33,250 nt of DNA from an uncultured Burkholderiales bacterium (GTDB taxonomy: Bacteria; Pseudomonadota; Gammaproteobacteria; Burkholderiales; Burkholderiaceae_C): NCBI GenBank assembly GCA_903864315.1, contig CAIPFK010000288.1:1-33250 (forward strand). Direction: 5' to 3'. Position numbers and translations under genes: made by a program. The notes below the pieces were generated by a model. That model was not told the DNA's origin and did not search any database. It was given only the letters and a program-made list of their open reading frames with translations. Positions within the stretch are counted from its first letter, which is position 1. Each line of letters opens with the position of its first letter. Positions 18,091 through 25,757 of this stretch are shown here, piece by piece.

Positions 18091-18984
18091 TTATTCGTCT
18101 GGACTCAAGAGCGATGTGGACATGGGCAAGAGTTGGGCCACATCTTCGCGCTGCTTGAACAAAATGCCCGCTGTGTCCCCCAAGACCTCCGGGTCCACCA
18201 CCAACGTGTTGAGCGCCACCAAGGCACGTGCCCACTCCACGCTCTCGGCAATCCCTGGAGAGCGAGAAAATGCATCGGCAAAAGGTGCTGAGCGAAGCTT
18301 GTTCACGATGCGAGAGACTTGCTCACTCAAAGCCTCGGACGCTTGGGGCACTTGCGTGCGCAAAATACTAAGCTCACGCTCTCGGTCAGGATAATCCATC
18401 CAGTGAAACAAACACCGGCGTTTGACCGCATCGTTCAAGTCTCGGGTTCGGTTACTGGTGAGGATGGTCACCGGCTTGGTGAGTGCTTTGATGGTCCCGA
18501 GCTCGGGGATGCTCACTTGGTACTCCCCCAGGTATTCCAGTAAAAACGCCTCAAATGGCTCGTCTGCACGGTCCACCTCATCGATGAGCAAGACTGCTCC
18601 TGGCTCAGGCGCTTCAAGCGCTTGCAGCAAAGGACGCCGAATCAGGTACTTGGATTGATAGACCTCTTGCTCCAAAGTGGGGACCGAGGACTGTTGAGCG
18701 TCGTGGACGCCGGCCGCTCGCAAATGCAACATCTGAGCCGCATAATTCCACTCATAGAGTGCATCCCTGAGCTCCAATCCGTCGTAGCACTGTAGCCTCA
18801 ATAGACTGCGACCGAGCACTTTGGCCAAGGCTTTGGCCAACTCCGTCTTGCCCACTCCTGGCTCGCCTTCCAAAAGCAAAGGACGCCCCAAGACAAGGGA
18901 CAGATACACCGATGTGGCCGTTGCTCGATCCGCTTCGTAACCCTGGGCACGAAGCGCAGCAATCAGCCCATCAATGGACATCAT
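18091..18984 (-). CDS. coxD: CoxD-like MoxR-family AAA+ ATPase
   Basis: CoxD is a MoxR-type AAA+ chaperone; its Oligotropha homologue is required to form the sulfur/copper-containing active site of CO dehydrogenase. In this 297-aa protein the Walker A motif GEPGVGKT is at residues 40-47, Walker B VLLIDEVDRAD at 131-141, and a sensor-type TSNRTRDL stretch near 175-182, followed by an arginine-rich VKRRCLFHWMDYP. ATG 18984 overlaps the coxM stop as ATGA (a second ATG follows at 18981). Since form II enzymes lack the active-site cysteine that is modified in CO dehydrogenase, what CoxD matures here is unclear. Confidence 0.92.
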   Translation of the reverse strand: MMSIDGLIAALRAQGYEADRATATSVYLSLVLGRPLLLEGEPGVGKTELAKALAKVLGRSLLRLQCYDGLELRDALYEWNYAAQMLHLRAAGVHDAQQSSVPTLEQEVYQSKYLIRRPLLQALEAPEPGAVLLIDEVDRADEPFEAFLLEYLGEYQVSIPELGTIKALTKPVTILTSNRTRDLNDAVKRRCLFHWMDYPDRERELSILRTQVPQASEALSEQVSRIVNKLRSAPFADAFSRSPGIAESVEWARALVALNTLVVDPEVLGDTAGILFKQREDVAQLLPMSTSLLSPDE

Positions 18985-19775
18985 CCCAAGAGCTGCTTGA
19001 CTGCGCGTTGCGCTTGAACGCTGATCATGTGGGCCCGGTACGCGGCAGAAGCATGGATATCGTGATTCAAGTCCGTCTCCTCAATGCGCACCGAAGCGGC
19101 GGACTCGACGGTGAAGCTCTTGCTCAAAGCGGCCTCAAGTCCAGCATGGCGAAATACCCCTTGTTGACTCGCTCCTGTGATCGCCACACGCACGCCATCT
19201 GGCATTTGCGCCATGAACACGCCCACCAGCGCAAAACGCGACGCTTGCTGCTTGAACTTCAAATAAACCGCTTTCTTGGGGCAAGGAAAAGAGATGGCGG
19301 TGATCAATTCGCCGGGCTCCAAGGCGGTGCTGAACATGCCGAGGAAAAAGTCTTGGGCCGCAATGACTCTGCTGGTCGTGTGGATGTTCGCACCCAAAGC
19401 CAACACGGCACTGGGGTAGCAGGCACTGGGGTCATTGTTGGCCACCGAGCCCCCGATGGTGCCCATGGCGCGAACTTGTTTGTCGCCAATGTGAGCCGCC
19501 AGATCGGCCAACGCTGGCAGATGTTGTTTAACCAAGGGATTGGCGGCCACTTGCGCGTGCTTGACCATGGCGCCAATGACCAACTGCTGGCCATCCAACT
19601 TGATCTCTTTGAGCTCAGGGATTTGTGACAAATCAACCAAGCTCTCAGGACTGCTCAAGCGCAATTTCATGGAAGCCAACAAAGTTTGTCCCCCAGCCAG
19701 GGCTTGTCCACCAGAGTGAATCAGGGCAGCAGCCTCTTTGAGGCTATTGGGGCGTTGATAATTGAATGCGTACAT
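18981..19775 (-). CDS. coxM: FAD-binding medium subunit of a form II molybdenum hydroxylase (CoxM-like)
   Basis: This subunit carries FAD and passes electrons from the iron-sulfur subunit to an external acceptor. Start is taken at ATG 19775, giving MYAFNYQRPNSLKEA, the usual opening of the family; the frame remains open to a TTG at 19799. The two FAD-binding motifs are visible: AGGQTLLASMKLRLS (about residues 27-41) and TIGGSVANNDPSACYP (about 107-122). Length 264 aa, slightly below the ~288 aa of well-studied CoxM. It follows coxL by 50 nt and its stop overlaps coxD, consistent with the S-L-M-D-E-G operon. Confidence 0.93.
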   Translation of the reverse strand: MYAFNYQRPNSLKEAAALIHSGGQALAGGQTLLASMKLRLSSPESLVDLSQIPELKEIKLDGQQLVIGAMVKHAQVAANPLVKQHLPALADLAAHIGDKQVRAMGTIGGSVANNDPSACYPSAVLALGANIHTTSRVIAAQDFFLGMFSTALEPGELITAISFPCPKKAVYLKFKQQASRFALVGVFMAQMPDGVRVAITGASQQGVFRHAGLEAALSKSFTVESAASVRIEETDLNHDIHASAAYRAHMISVQAQRAVKQLLG

Positions 19776-19825
19776 GGTCTGAAACTTTCTCTCGATCAAG
19801 AATTAAACGAATGGTATACCAAGTT

Positions 19826-22210
19826 TCACTTGGCTGCCTGAATGGCTTGCCAAACACGGTGTGGGGTCGCGGGCATGTCCAAGTCTTTGACTCCCAAGGG
19901 TGTCAAAGCATCCAAAATGGCATTGATCACCGCTGGTGGAGATCCAATGGCGCCCGCCTCGCCACAGCCTTTGGTGCCCAAGGGATTGTGGGTGCACGGC
20001 GTGCACACGTGCCCAATCTCGAAATGGGGAAAGTCATCGGCTCTGGGCATGGCATAGTCCATGAAGGAGCCGGTGAGCAACTGGCCTGTCTCTGCGTCGT
20101 AGGTGCAGTTTTCTAGCATGGCTTGCCCAATGCCTTGGACCAAACCGCCATGCACCTGGCCCTCCACAATCATCGGGTTGATGAGGGTGCCAAAATCATC
20201 CACCGCGGTGAAACGATCCAAACGGGTGACACCCGTTTGCGGGTCCACCTCCACTTCAGCAATGTAGGTGCCCGCGGGGAAGGTGAAATTCGTGGGATCA
20301 TAAAACGCCGTCTCATTGAGTCCGGGCTCCAGGGTCTCCAAGGGGTAGTTGTGCGGCACATAGGCCGTCAAGGCGACTTGTCCAAACGTGACCATTTTGT
20401 CGGTCCCTTTGACTCTGAATTCACCATTGACAAACTCTACATCGGCATCCGAGGCTTCCATCAAATGGGCGGCAATTTTTTTGGCTTTGGTCTCGATTTT
20501 ATCGAGCGCCTTCATGATGGCCGCGCCCCCCACGGAGATGGAGCGCGAACCATACGTCCCCATGCCAAAGGGCACTCTTCCCGTGTCACCATGGACCACG
20601 TCGATTTGCTCCACTGCAATCCCCAAGCGCGCCGCCACCACTTGGGCAAAGGTGGTCTCGTGGCCCTGCCCGTGGCTGTGTGAGCCGGTGAAAATGGTGA
20701 CGCTGCCTGTTGGATGCACCCGAACTTCACCACATTCAAACAGACCAGCGCGCGCACCCAAAGCGCCCGCGATGTTGCTCGGTGCAATGCCACACGCTTC
20801 AATGTAACTGGAGTAGCCCAAGCCTCTGAGCAAGCCTTTGGCCTTGGAGGCGTCTTGACGGGCTTTAAAACCCGCCACATCGGCCTTCAATTCGGCCTGA
20901 CTCAAGCAGGCATGAAAGTCTCCCGTGTCATATTGAAGCGCCACCGGTGTTTGGTACGGGAACTGATCGATGTAGTTGATTTTCCTGATCTGCGCTTGGC
21001 TCATGCCCATTTCTTGGGCAGCACGGGAGATGATGCGCTCGAGCAAATAACTCGCCTCTGGGCGACCTGCGCCTCGGTAAGCGTCCACTGGGGCGGTGTT
21101 GGTGAACCAGGCATCGACTTGGACGTGAATTTGTGGCGTTTTGTATTGCCCAGCCAACAGGGTTGCGTACAAAATCGTCGGCACAGCAGTGGCAAAGGTG
21201 GACAAATAAGCCCCCAAATTGGCATGGGTGTGCACCTTGAGCGCCAAAAATTGGCCCTTGGCATCCATGGCCAACTCGGCATGTGATTGGTGATCTCTGC
21301 CATGCGCATCACTCAAAAATGCTTCGGATCGATCGGCTGTCCATTTGATGTTGCGGTTGAGTTTTTTGCTCGCCCAAGTGAGACACACATCTTCTGCGTA
21401 GAGATAAATTTTGGAGCCAAAACCACCCCCCACATCGGGTGCGATCACACGCACCTTGTGCTCGGGCAACCCCATCACAAACGCCGTCATGAGTAAGCGC
21501 TCCACATGGGGATTTTGATTGGAGACATAAAGGGTGTACTCGTCATTGGCGCGACTGTAGGAGCCAATGGCCGCCCTGGGCTCCATGGCATTGGGCACCA
21601 GGCGGTTATTGCTGATGTCGATCTTGGTCACATGGGCGGCTGTTTTGAACGCAGCATCGACCTGGGCCTCGTCTCCAATGGCCCAGTGATAGCACAAATT
21701 GTCAGGCGCTTGCTCATGTAGGGCCGGATTGCTGCGAGTCTTGTCACTCACGTCTTGAATTCTCACCACGGCAGGCAACACCTCGTACTCCACTCCAACA
21801 AGCTCGGCAGCGTTCTTGGCTTGCTCCAGCGTCTCGGCCACCACCATCGCCACATGGTCTCCGACGTAGCGCACTCTATCTAGCGCCAAGATGGGATGGG
21901 CCGGCTCCTTCATGGGTTGACCATCGGTGCTGGTGATGAGCCAACCACACGGCAAGCCGTTGATTTTGGCGTTGGCCACATCGGCACCGGTGAGCACATC
22001 CACCACGCCAGGGCTTTGGAGTGCTTTGGAGATGTCCACCTTCAGCACGCGCGCATGTGCATGGGGTGAGCGCACAAACACCGCATGGGTCATGAGTGGC
22101 AGATCAATGTCATCGGTGTAGTTTCCCGCCCCTGTTAGGAAGCGGTAATCCTCTTTGCGCAGCACTGACTCGCCAATGTGGGGGAGTTTAGAAAAATCAA
22201 ATGCACCCAT
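19826..22210 (-). CDS. coxL: Molybdopterin-binding large subunit, form II CO dehydrogenase-like (CoxL-like)
   Basis: This is the catalytic subunit of a xanthine-oxidase-family molybdenum hydroxylase binding the molybdopterin cytosine dinucleotide cofactor. The 794-aa frame starts at ATG 22210 with AGGAG 6 nt upstream. Cofactor-binding motifs include GGGFGSK, SHSHGQGHETTFAQV and the catalytic-glutamate loop GCGEAGAIGSPP (Glu about 751). The loop over the active site reads AYRGAGR (residues 377-383), the form II signature, where true (form I) CO dehydrogenase has AYxCSFR with the cysteine that binds copper. The enzyme is therefore complete, but CO oxidation should not be assumed; oxidation of an aldehyde or N-heterocycle is equally possible. 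Confidence 0.95.
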   Translation of the reverse strand: MGAFDFSKLPHIGESVLRKEDYRFLTGAGNYTDDIDLPLMTHAVFVRSPHAHARVLKVDISKALQSPGVVDVLTGADVANAKINGLPCGWLITSTDGQPMKEPAHPILALDRVRYVGDHVAMVVAETLEQAKNAAELVGVEYEVLPAVVRIQDVSDKTRSNPALHEQAPDNLCYHWAIGDEAQVDAAFKTAAHVTKIDISNNRLVPNAMEPRAAIGSYSRANDEYTLYVSNQNPHVERLLMTAFVMGLPEHKVRVIAPDVGGGFGSKIYLYAEDVCLTWASKKLNRNIKWTADRSEAFLSDAHGRDHQSHAELAMDAKGQFLALKVHTHANLGAYLSTFATAVPTILYATLLAGQYKTPQIHVQVDAWFTNTAPVDAYRGAGRPEASYLLERIISRAAQEMGMSQAQIRKINYIDQFPYQTPVALQYDTGDFHACLSQAELKADVAGFKARQDASKAKGLLRGLGYSSYIEACGIAPSNIAGALGARAGLFECGEVRVHPTGSVTIFTGSHSHGQGHETTFAQVVAARLGIAVEQIDVVHGDTGRVPFGMGTYGSRSISVGGAAIMKALDKIETKAKKIAAHLMEASDADVEFVNGEFRVKGTDKMVTFGQVALTAYVPHNYPLETLEPGLNETAFYDPTNFTFPAGTYIAEVEVDPQTGVTRLDRFTAVDDFGTLINPMIVEGQVHGGLVQGIGQAMLENCTYDAETGQLLTGSFMDYAMPRADDFPHFEIGHVCTPCTHNPLGTKGCGEAGAIGSPPAVINAILDALTPLGVKDLDMPATPHRVWQAIQAAK

Positions 22211-22302
22211 GTTTGTCTCCTAATGCGAATTGTTGGTAACTCTGGTGTTTTTGTGAACGACTCTTTTTTTTCGATTAAAAATCACTGCCTCTGCGCTCAA
22301 TG

Positions 22303-22342
22303 GCTGGCCCAAGGCCAAGACAACCCCAAGACTTGAGCCAGC
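22303..22342 (-). other. Hairpin in the coxS-coxL gap
   Basis: In the 157-nt gap between coxS and coxL the minus-strand RNA could form an 11-bp stem (GCUGGCUCAAG with CUUGGGCCAGC, one G-U wobble) around an 18-nt loop. No T run follows directly, so it is more likely an RNA processing or stabilising structure than a terminator. No coding frame is supported in the gap. Confidence 0.4.
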
Positions 22343-22367
22343 GCCATGCCAACCCCTCCAAGGCCAT

Positions 22368-22832
22368 TTATTTCATGTTTGACGCGCCAAGTTGGACAGC
22401 TTTGACAATGTTTTGATAACCCGTGCAGCGGCACAAATTGCCTTCGAGTTGCTCGCGAATTTCAGCCTCGCTGGCATTGGGACTGCGCGTGCACAAATCC
22501 ACTGCGCTCATGACCATGCCAGGTGTGCAAAATCCGCATTGAAGACCGTGGCATTCTTTGAACGCGGCTTGCATGGGGTGCAAGGTGCCGTCGGCGTGCG
22601 CCAAACCTTCGATGGTCGTGACCTCGGCACCTTGGGCTTGAAGGGCCAGCATATTGCATGATTTCACACTTTGGCCATTCACAATCACCGTGCAAGCACC
22701 ACATTGGGCTGTATCGCACCCCACATGGGTGCCGGTGAGGTGCAAAGCTTCTCTGAGCACTTGGACCAATAAGGTGTTGGGTTGAACCTCCAAGGTCACT
22801 GGCTTGTGGTTCACATTCATGTTCAATTGCAT
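22368..22832 (-). CDS. coxS: [2Fe-2S] small subunit of a form II molybdenum hydroxylase (CoxS-like)
   Basis: This subunit has two [2Fe-2S] clusters that carry electrons from the molybdenum site to FAD. I choose ATG 22832 (154 aa) over ATG 22844 because GGAG lies 6 nt before the former and immediately after the latter. The N-terminal plant-type ferredoxin domain has CDTAQCGAC and the downstream SCNMLA cysteine; the C-terminal helical domain has CGFCTPGM and [12 protein letters not shown]. All eight cluster cysteines appear present. It is first in the S-L-M-D-E-G order. The leader upstream contains a candidate promoter and a hairpin. Confidence 0.95.
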   Translation of the reverse strand: MQLNMNVNHKPVTLEVQPNTLLVQVLREALHLTGTHVGCDTAQCGACTVIVNGQSVKSCNMLALQAQGAEVTTIEGLAHADGTLHPMQAAFKECHGLQCGFCTPGMVMSAVDLCTRSPNASEAEIREQLEGNLCRCTGYQNIVKAVQLGASNMK

Positions 22833-22891
22833 AGTTCGCTCCATGTTGATGACTATCTACCAGTGAGATGTTACCAATGATTAAATGACCT

Positions 22892-22920
22892 GGGTAAAAA
22901 AAGACGAAGAGGTTTTACCC
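22892..22920. other. Hairpin in the coxS leader
   Basis: GGGTAAAA (22892-22899) and TTTTACCC (22913-22920) form a perfect 8-bp stem around a 13-nt loop, 59 bp upstream of the coxS ATG. A T6A6 run (22925-22936) adjoins it. It lies inside the transcript predicted from 22989-23018 and could be an attenuator, or the terminator of tupA. Confidence 0.4.
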
Positions 22921-22988
22921 TGAGTTTTTTAAAAAACCCCCTCAAGCCTTGATCTGGCTCAAATTCCTGCCGGGGCACAGTTGTATTG

Positions 22989-23018
22989 AGTATAGGATTG
23001 GGCAACTCGGTCATTCAA
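22989..23018 (-). promoter_or_regulatory. Candidate sigma-70 promoter for the cox operon
   Basis: On the minus strand TTGAAT (23018-23013) and TATACT (22994-22989) are 18 nt apart, a fair sigma-70 match. Transcription would start near 22982, giving a leader of about 150 nt before coxS. It lies downstream of the tupA stop, so the hydroxylase operon could be expressed independently of the transporter. Confidence 0.4.
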
Positions 23019-23050
23019 GTGAGCCCGTGCTTGCCAAGTGAATCAGGGGT

Positions 23051-23953
23051 TTATTTGGCATTGATGTTTGCATTGGCATTGGGGTAAAACAAAACTTGTC
23101 CATCAATCTTATAGCCCGCAATCACCCCTTGTCCGGCTTGAGAGGTCACCCAGTTGGCAAACACCTGGGCCGCTTTGTCATTCACACCAGGGTGCTTGAC
23201 TGGGTTCACCACCATCACGGCATATTGATTGAAGAGCTTGCGCTCGCCTTGAACCAAAATCTCCAAGCCCGAGCGATTTTTAAAGTTCAACCACGTCCCT
23301 CGGTCACTGAGCACATAGGCCCCCAAAGCGGAAGCCATGTTCAGCGCTGGCCCCATTGCACATCCGCAAGCTTGATAAAACGCACCCTTGGGTGCCAAGC
23401 CCAACGCTTGCCAAAGCTTCAACTCGGCCACATGGGTGCCACTCTTGTCACCCCTGGAGATGAACGGTGTTTGGCCTTTGATCAGTGCGTTCAATGACTG
23501 GGCAATATCCAAACCCTTCACGTGTTCAGGGTCGGATTGGGGTCCAATCAGCACAAAGTCGTTGTACATGACCAATTGACGCTTGAGACCATCACCTTGA
23601 GAGACGAACAACTCCTCGCCTTGAGGGTCGTGGACAAACAGCACGTCCGCATCTCCTCGACGCCCCAAATCCAAGGCTTGGCCAGTTCCCACCGCAATCA
23701 CTTTCACGTCTAGGCCACTGGCCGCTTTGAAGGCCGGCAACAGGTGCTCAAAAAGCCCCGACTGTTGCGTTGACGTGGTCGAGGCCATCACCAAGGGCTT
23801 GCCAGAACCAAGGGACGTTTGCGCCAGCGCACAACCCACCCACAGCATCCCAAGCGCCCCCAATGCCCATACACCCAACAGTCTCAAGCGGTTTGACCAC
23901 GAGTCGTCCCGATGATCGGGTGGATCAAAGATCAAATGCGGCACTTTGTTCAA
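23051..23953 (-). CDS. tupA: Tungstate-type ABC transporter, periplasmic binding protein TupA
   Basis: TupA binds tungstate (some relatives also molybdate) in the periplasm for import by TupB-TupC. I place the start at TTG 23953, overlapping the tupC stop as TTGA with AAGGAG 7 nt upstream; the frame is open to 24025 but within tupC. The N-terminus has a basic region and a hydrophobic signal segment (LLGVWALGALGMLWVGCALA) before the mature part. Family motifs: MASTTSTQQSGLFEHLLPAF, the oxyanion-binding TTST stretch, GDADVLFVHD and SRGDKSGTH. Length 300 aa. The cell would use the metal for pterin-cofactor enzymes; a molybdenum hydroxylase operon follows downstream. Confidence 0.9.
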   Translation of the reverse strand: MNKVPHLIFDPPDHRDDSWSNRLRLLGVWALGALGMLWVGCALAQTSLGSGKPLVMASTTSTQQSGLFEHLLPAFKAASGLDVKVIAVGTGQALDLGRRGDADVLFVHDPQGEELFVSQGDGLKRQLVMYNDFVLIGPQSDPEHVKGLDIAQSLNALIKGQTPFISRGDKSGTHVAELKLWQALGLAPKGAFYQACGCAMGPALNMASALGAYVLSDRGTWLNFKNRSGLEILVQGERKLFNQYAVMVVNPVKHPGVNDKAAQVFANWVTSQAGQGVIAGYKIDGQVLFYPNANANINAK

Positions 23954-24726
23954 ACCAACTCTCCTTGTAAAAATGCATGGGCTTTGGGGTGGCTTTGGGC
24001 CAGTGAGGTGTTGAAAAACTCCCACACCGGCAAATCCGCCTGAATGGCGCCTTGCTCAAGATAGATCACCCGCGAGGCCAAGCGCTTGACTTGGCCCAAA
24101 TTGTGGCTGCTGAGGATCCAAGTTTTGGGCTGGATCAGCTCTGGAGCCAGCGAGGACCTGGGAGACTCGATGGACTTTGGGGTGCATTGGGTCCACTGCT
24201 CAATCATGGCCTCCACTTGCTGCTTGGAAGCGGGATCCAAGCTCGCTGTAGGCTCGTCAAGCAGCAGCACCTCAGGCCCCAGCGCCCAGGCGCGGGCCAA
24301 GGAGAGGCGTTGCTGCTGGCCCACGGACAAGGTTTTGGCGTCGTGCCAAGCCCAGTCTTGCAAACCCACTTGGGCAAGGACTTCGAATGACGCTTGACGT
24401 GCCGCCTTCCAACTCATTCCATTGGCCCAAAGCGCCAAGGCCACGTGATGGATCACCTGGGTGTTGAGCATTTGGGGGCGCTGAAACAGCATGGCTTGCT
24501 TGAACGGTTGATGCCAGCTCAAATCCCCTCGTTGGGGTGCAATGAGCCCGTGCAAGAGTTTGAGCAGCGTGGTTTTCCCGCTACCGTTGGAGCCCACAAT
24601 CGCCAAACGCTCATGGGCGTGAAGCTCGAAATTCAAATCCTTGAGCGCCCAAAAGCCATTGAACTCACAACTGACGCCTTGCAAACTCAAAATCGGCTGC
24701 ACTGGAGTGTCAACGCTAGGACTCAT
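23950..24726 (-). CDS. tupC: Tungstate-type ABC transporter, ATP-binding protein TupC
   Basis: This is the ATPase that powers tungstate import. ATG 24726 overlaps the tupB stop as ATGA; the open frame extends upstream inside tupB but has no start support. In the 258-aa product the Walker A motif GSNGSGKT is at residues 45-52, followed by the Q-loop LFQRPQML, the ABC signature LSVGQQQRLSLA, Walker B VLLLDEPTASLD and the H-loop ILSSHNLGQ. The FQRPQML Q-loop is frequent in TupC/ModC-like oxyanion importers. It is the middle gene of tupB-tupC-tupA, all overlapping. Confidence 0.9.
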   Translation of the reverse strand: MSPSVDTPVQPILSLQGVSCEFNGFWALKDLNFELHAHERLAIVGSNGSGKTTLLKLLHGLIAPQRGDLSWHQPFKQAMLFQRPQMLNTQVIHHVALALWANGMSWKAARQASFEVLAQVGLQDWAWHDAKTLSVGQQQRLSLARAWALGPEVLLLDEPTASLDPASKQQVEAMIEQWTQCTPKSIESPRSSLAPELIQPKTWILSSHNLGQVKRLASRVIYLEQGAIQADLPVWEFFNTSLAQSHPKAHAFLQGELV

Positions 24727-25487
24727 GACAAGGACCTCGGGTTGCTGTGCACTTGCCCCTGGGAGAGCCCTGAAGCACCCGCCAAGTGTTGGCGTCGGCC
24801 ATGGCGCCAATGGAGTGCACTGATCAAGGCATTGAGCAGCAAAACCACGCCCATCAACACCCCCCCCAAAGCCAAGGCCATGGGCAAATCACCCTTGCTG
24901 GTTTCTAGCGCAATGGAGGTGGTCATCACCCGAGTGAATCCCTCGATATTGCCCCCCACCACCATGACCGCCCCCACTTCGGAGACGGCGCGTCCAAATG
25001 CGGTGAGCACCACGCCCAAAAGCACTTGGCGCTCATCCCACACCAACACCAAAGCGCGCAGGGGCTCGGCCAGGCCAATCGATTGAAGTTGCTCCCCAAG
25101 CCGCTCGTGAGCCCCCCTGATGCACTGCCGACTCAACGCCACGACCACAGGCAACACCAACACCGTCTGCGCCAACACCATGGCTTTTAAACTGAACAAC
25201 CAACCCAAAAAACCCAACGGACCTTGTCGAGACAAGAGCAAATAAACGACCAAGCCCACCACCACGGAAGGCAGCGCCAATAAGCTGTGGAGGATGGCCT
25301 CCACCAATGCCTCGCCCTTGAAGCGACGCACTCCCAACCAAGCGCCCAAGCCCAATCCCAGACCACAGGCCAAGGATGCGGCCATGGCGCTCACGCCCAA
25401 AGAGCGCAGCACGACGTCAACCAAGGTCGCGTCTTGGCGCCAAAGCAAGGCGCCAGCCTTTGCGAGACTGCGGAAAAAATCATCCAT
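24723..25487 (-). CDS. tupB: Tungstate-type ABC transporter, permease TupB
   Basis: TupB forms the inner-membrane channel of the importer. I start it at ATG 25487 (254 aa, MDDFFRSLAKAGALL), which fits the family opening; an ATG at 25583 would add 32 hydrophilic residues unlike other TupB. Neither has a good ribosome site. About five to six membrane helices are visible, with the permease EAA-type loop around LGEQLQSIGLAEPLRAL and the conserved GRAVSEVGAVMVVGGNIEGFTRVMTTSIALETSKGDLPMALALG block that is strongly diagnostic of TupB. First gene of the operon. Confidence 0.9.
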   Translation of the reverse strand: MDDFFRSLAKAGALLWRQDATLVDVVLRSLGVSAMAASLACGLGLGLGAWLGVRRFKGEALVEAILHSLLALPSVVVGLVVYLLLSRQGPLGFLGWLFSLKAMVLAQTVLVLPVVVALSRQCIRGAHERLGEQLQSIGLAEPLRALVLVWDERQVLLGVVLTAFGRAVSEVGAVMVVGGNIEGFTRVMTTSIALETSKGDLPMALALGGVLMGVVLLLNALISALHWRHGRRQHLAGASGLSQGQVHSNPRSLS

Positions 25488-25757
25488 GTTGATGGGGCAT
25501 TTGATTTTTTTGTTGGCGTGAATAAAGAAATCCCCCCCGGTGACGTCCGAGGTCAGTTCCCCCAGGGCGAGCAAAGGTCTCATGGAGAGACTTGGAGGCA
25601 GAAAAAGTCAATCCACCTAAAACAGCCTTGTTGGGGGCTGCTTTGAACAAGTGATAATACGATACTTCGCAGGTTGACCTTCAGCCCATGCTGCAGTGGC
25701 GCACAACTGCCCCACCAGGCTCCATGAAGTTCCAACGCCTGCGCATCGAACTGGAGA
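25488..25757. promoter_or_regulatory. Divergent control region between tupB and dctQ
   Basis: This 270-bp gap separates two divergent operons. A short hairpin at 25623-25640 (CAGCC/GGCTG) is followed by TTTT on the minus strand and could be a weak attenuator ahead of tupB. TGATAATAC (25652-25660) resembles an extended -10 element for dctQ, with TTGGGG about 18 nt before it; TATTAT on the opposite strand overlaps the same bases. I find no convincing ModE or TunR-type palindrome and no molybdenum-cofactor riboswitch that I can recognise. Confidence 0.3.

Noticed and set aside
19826-22210. Calling the CoxL-like gene a true carbon monoxide dehydrogenase
   Set aside because: The active-site loop is AYRGAGR, not AYxCSFR, and the gene order is S-L-M; both point to form II, whose role in CO oxidation is unproven.
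25488-25583. A longer TupB starting at ATG 25583
   Set aside because: The added 32 residues are hydrophilic and unlike TupB N-termini, and no ribosome site precedes that ATG.
25488-25757. A molybdenum/tungsten cofactor riboswitch or ModE operator ahead of tupB
   Set aside because: I could not fit the bases to the conserved parts of either; a covariance-model search would decide.
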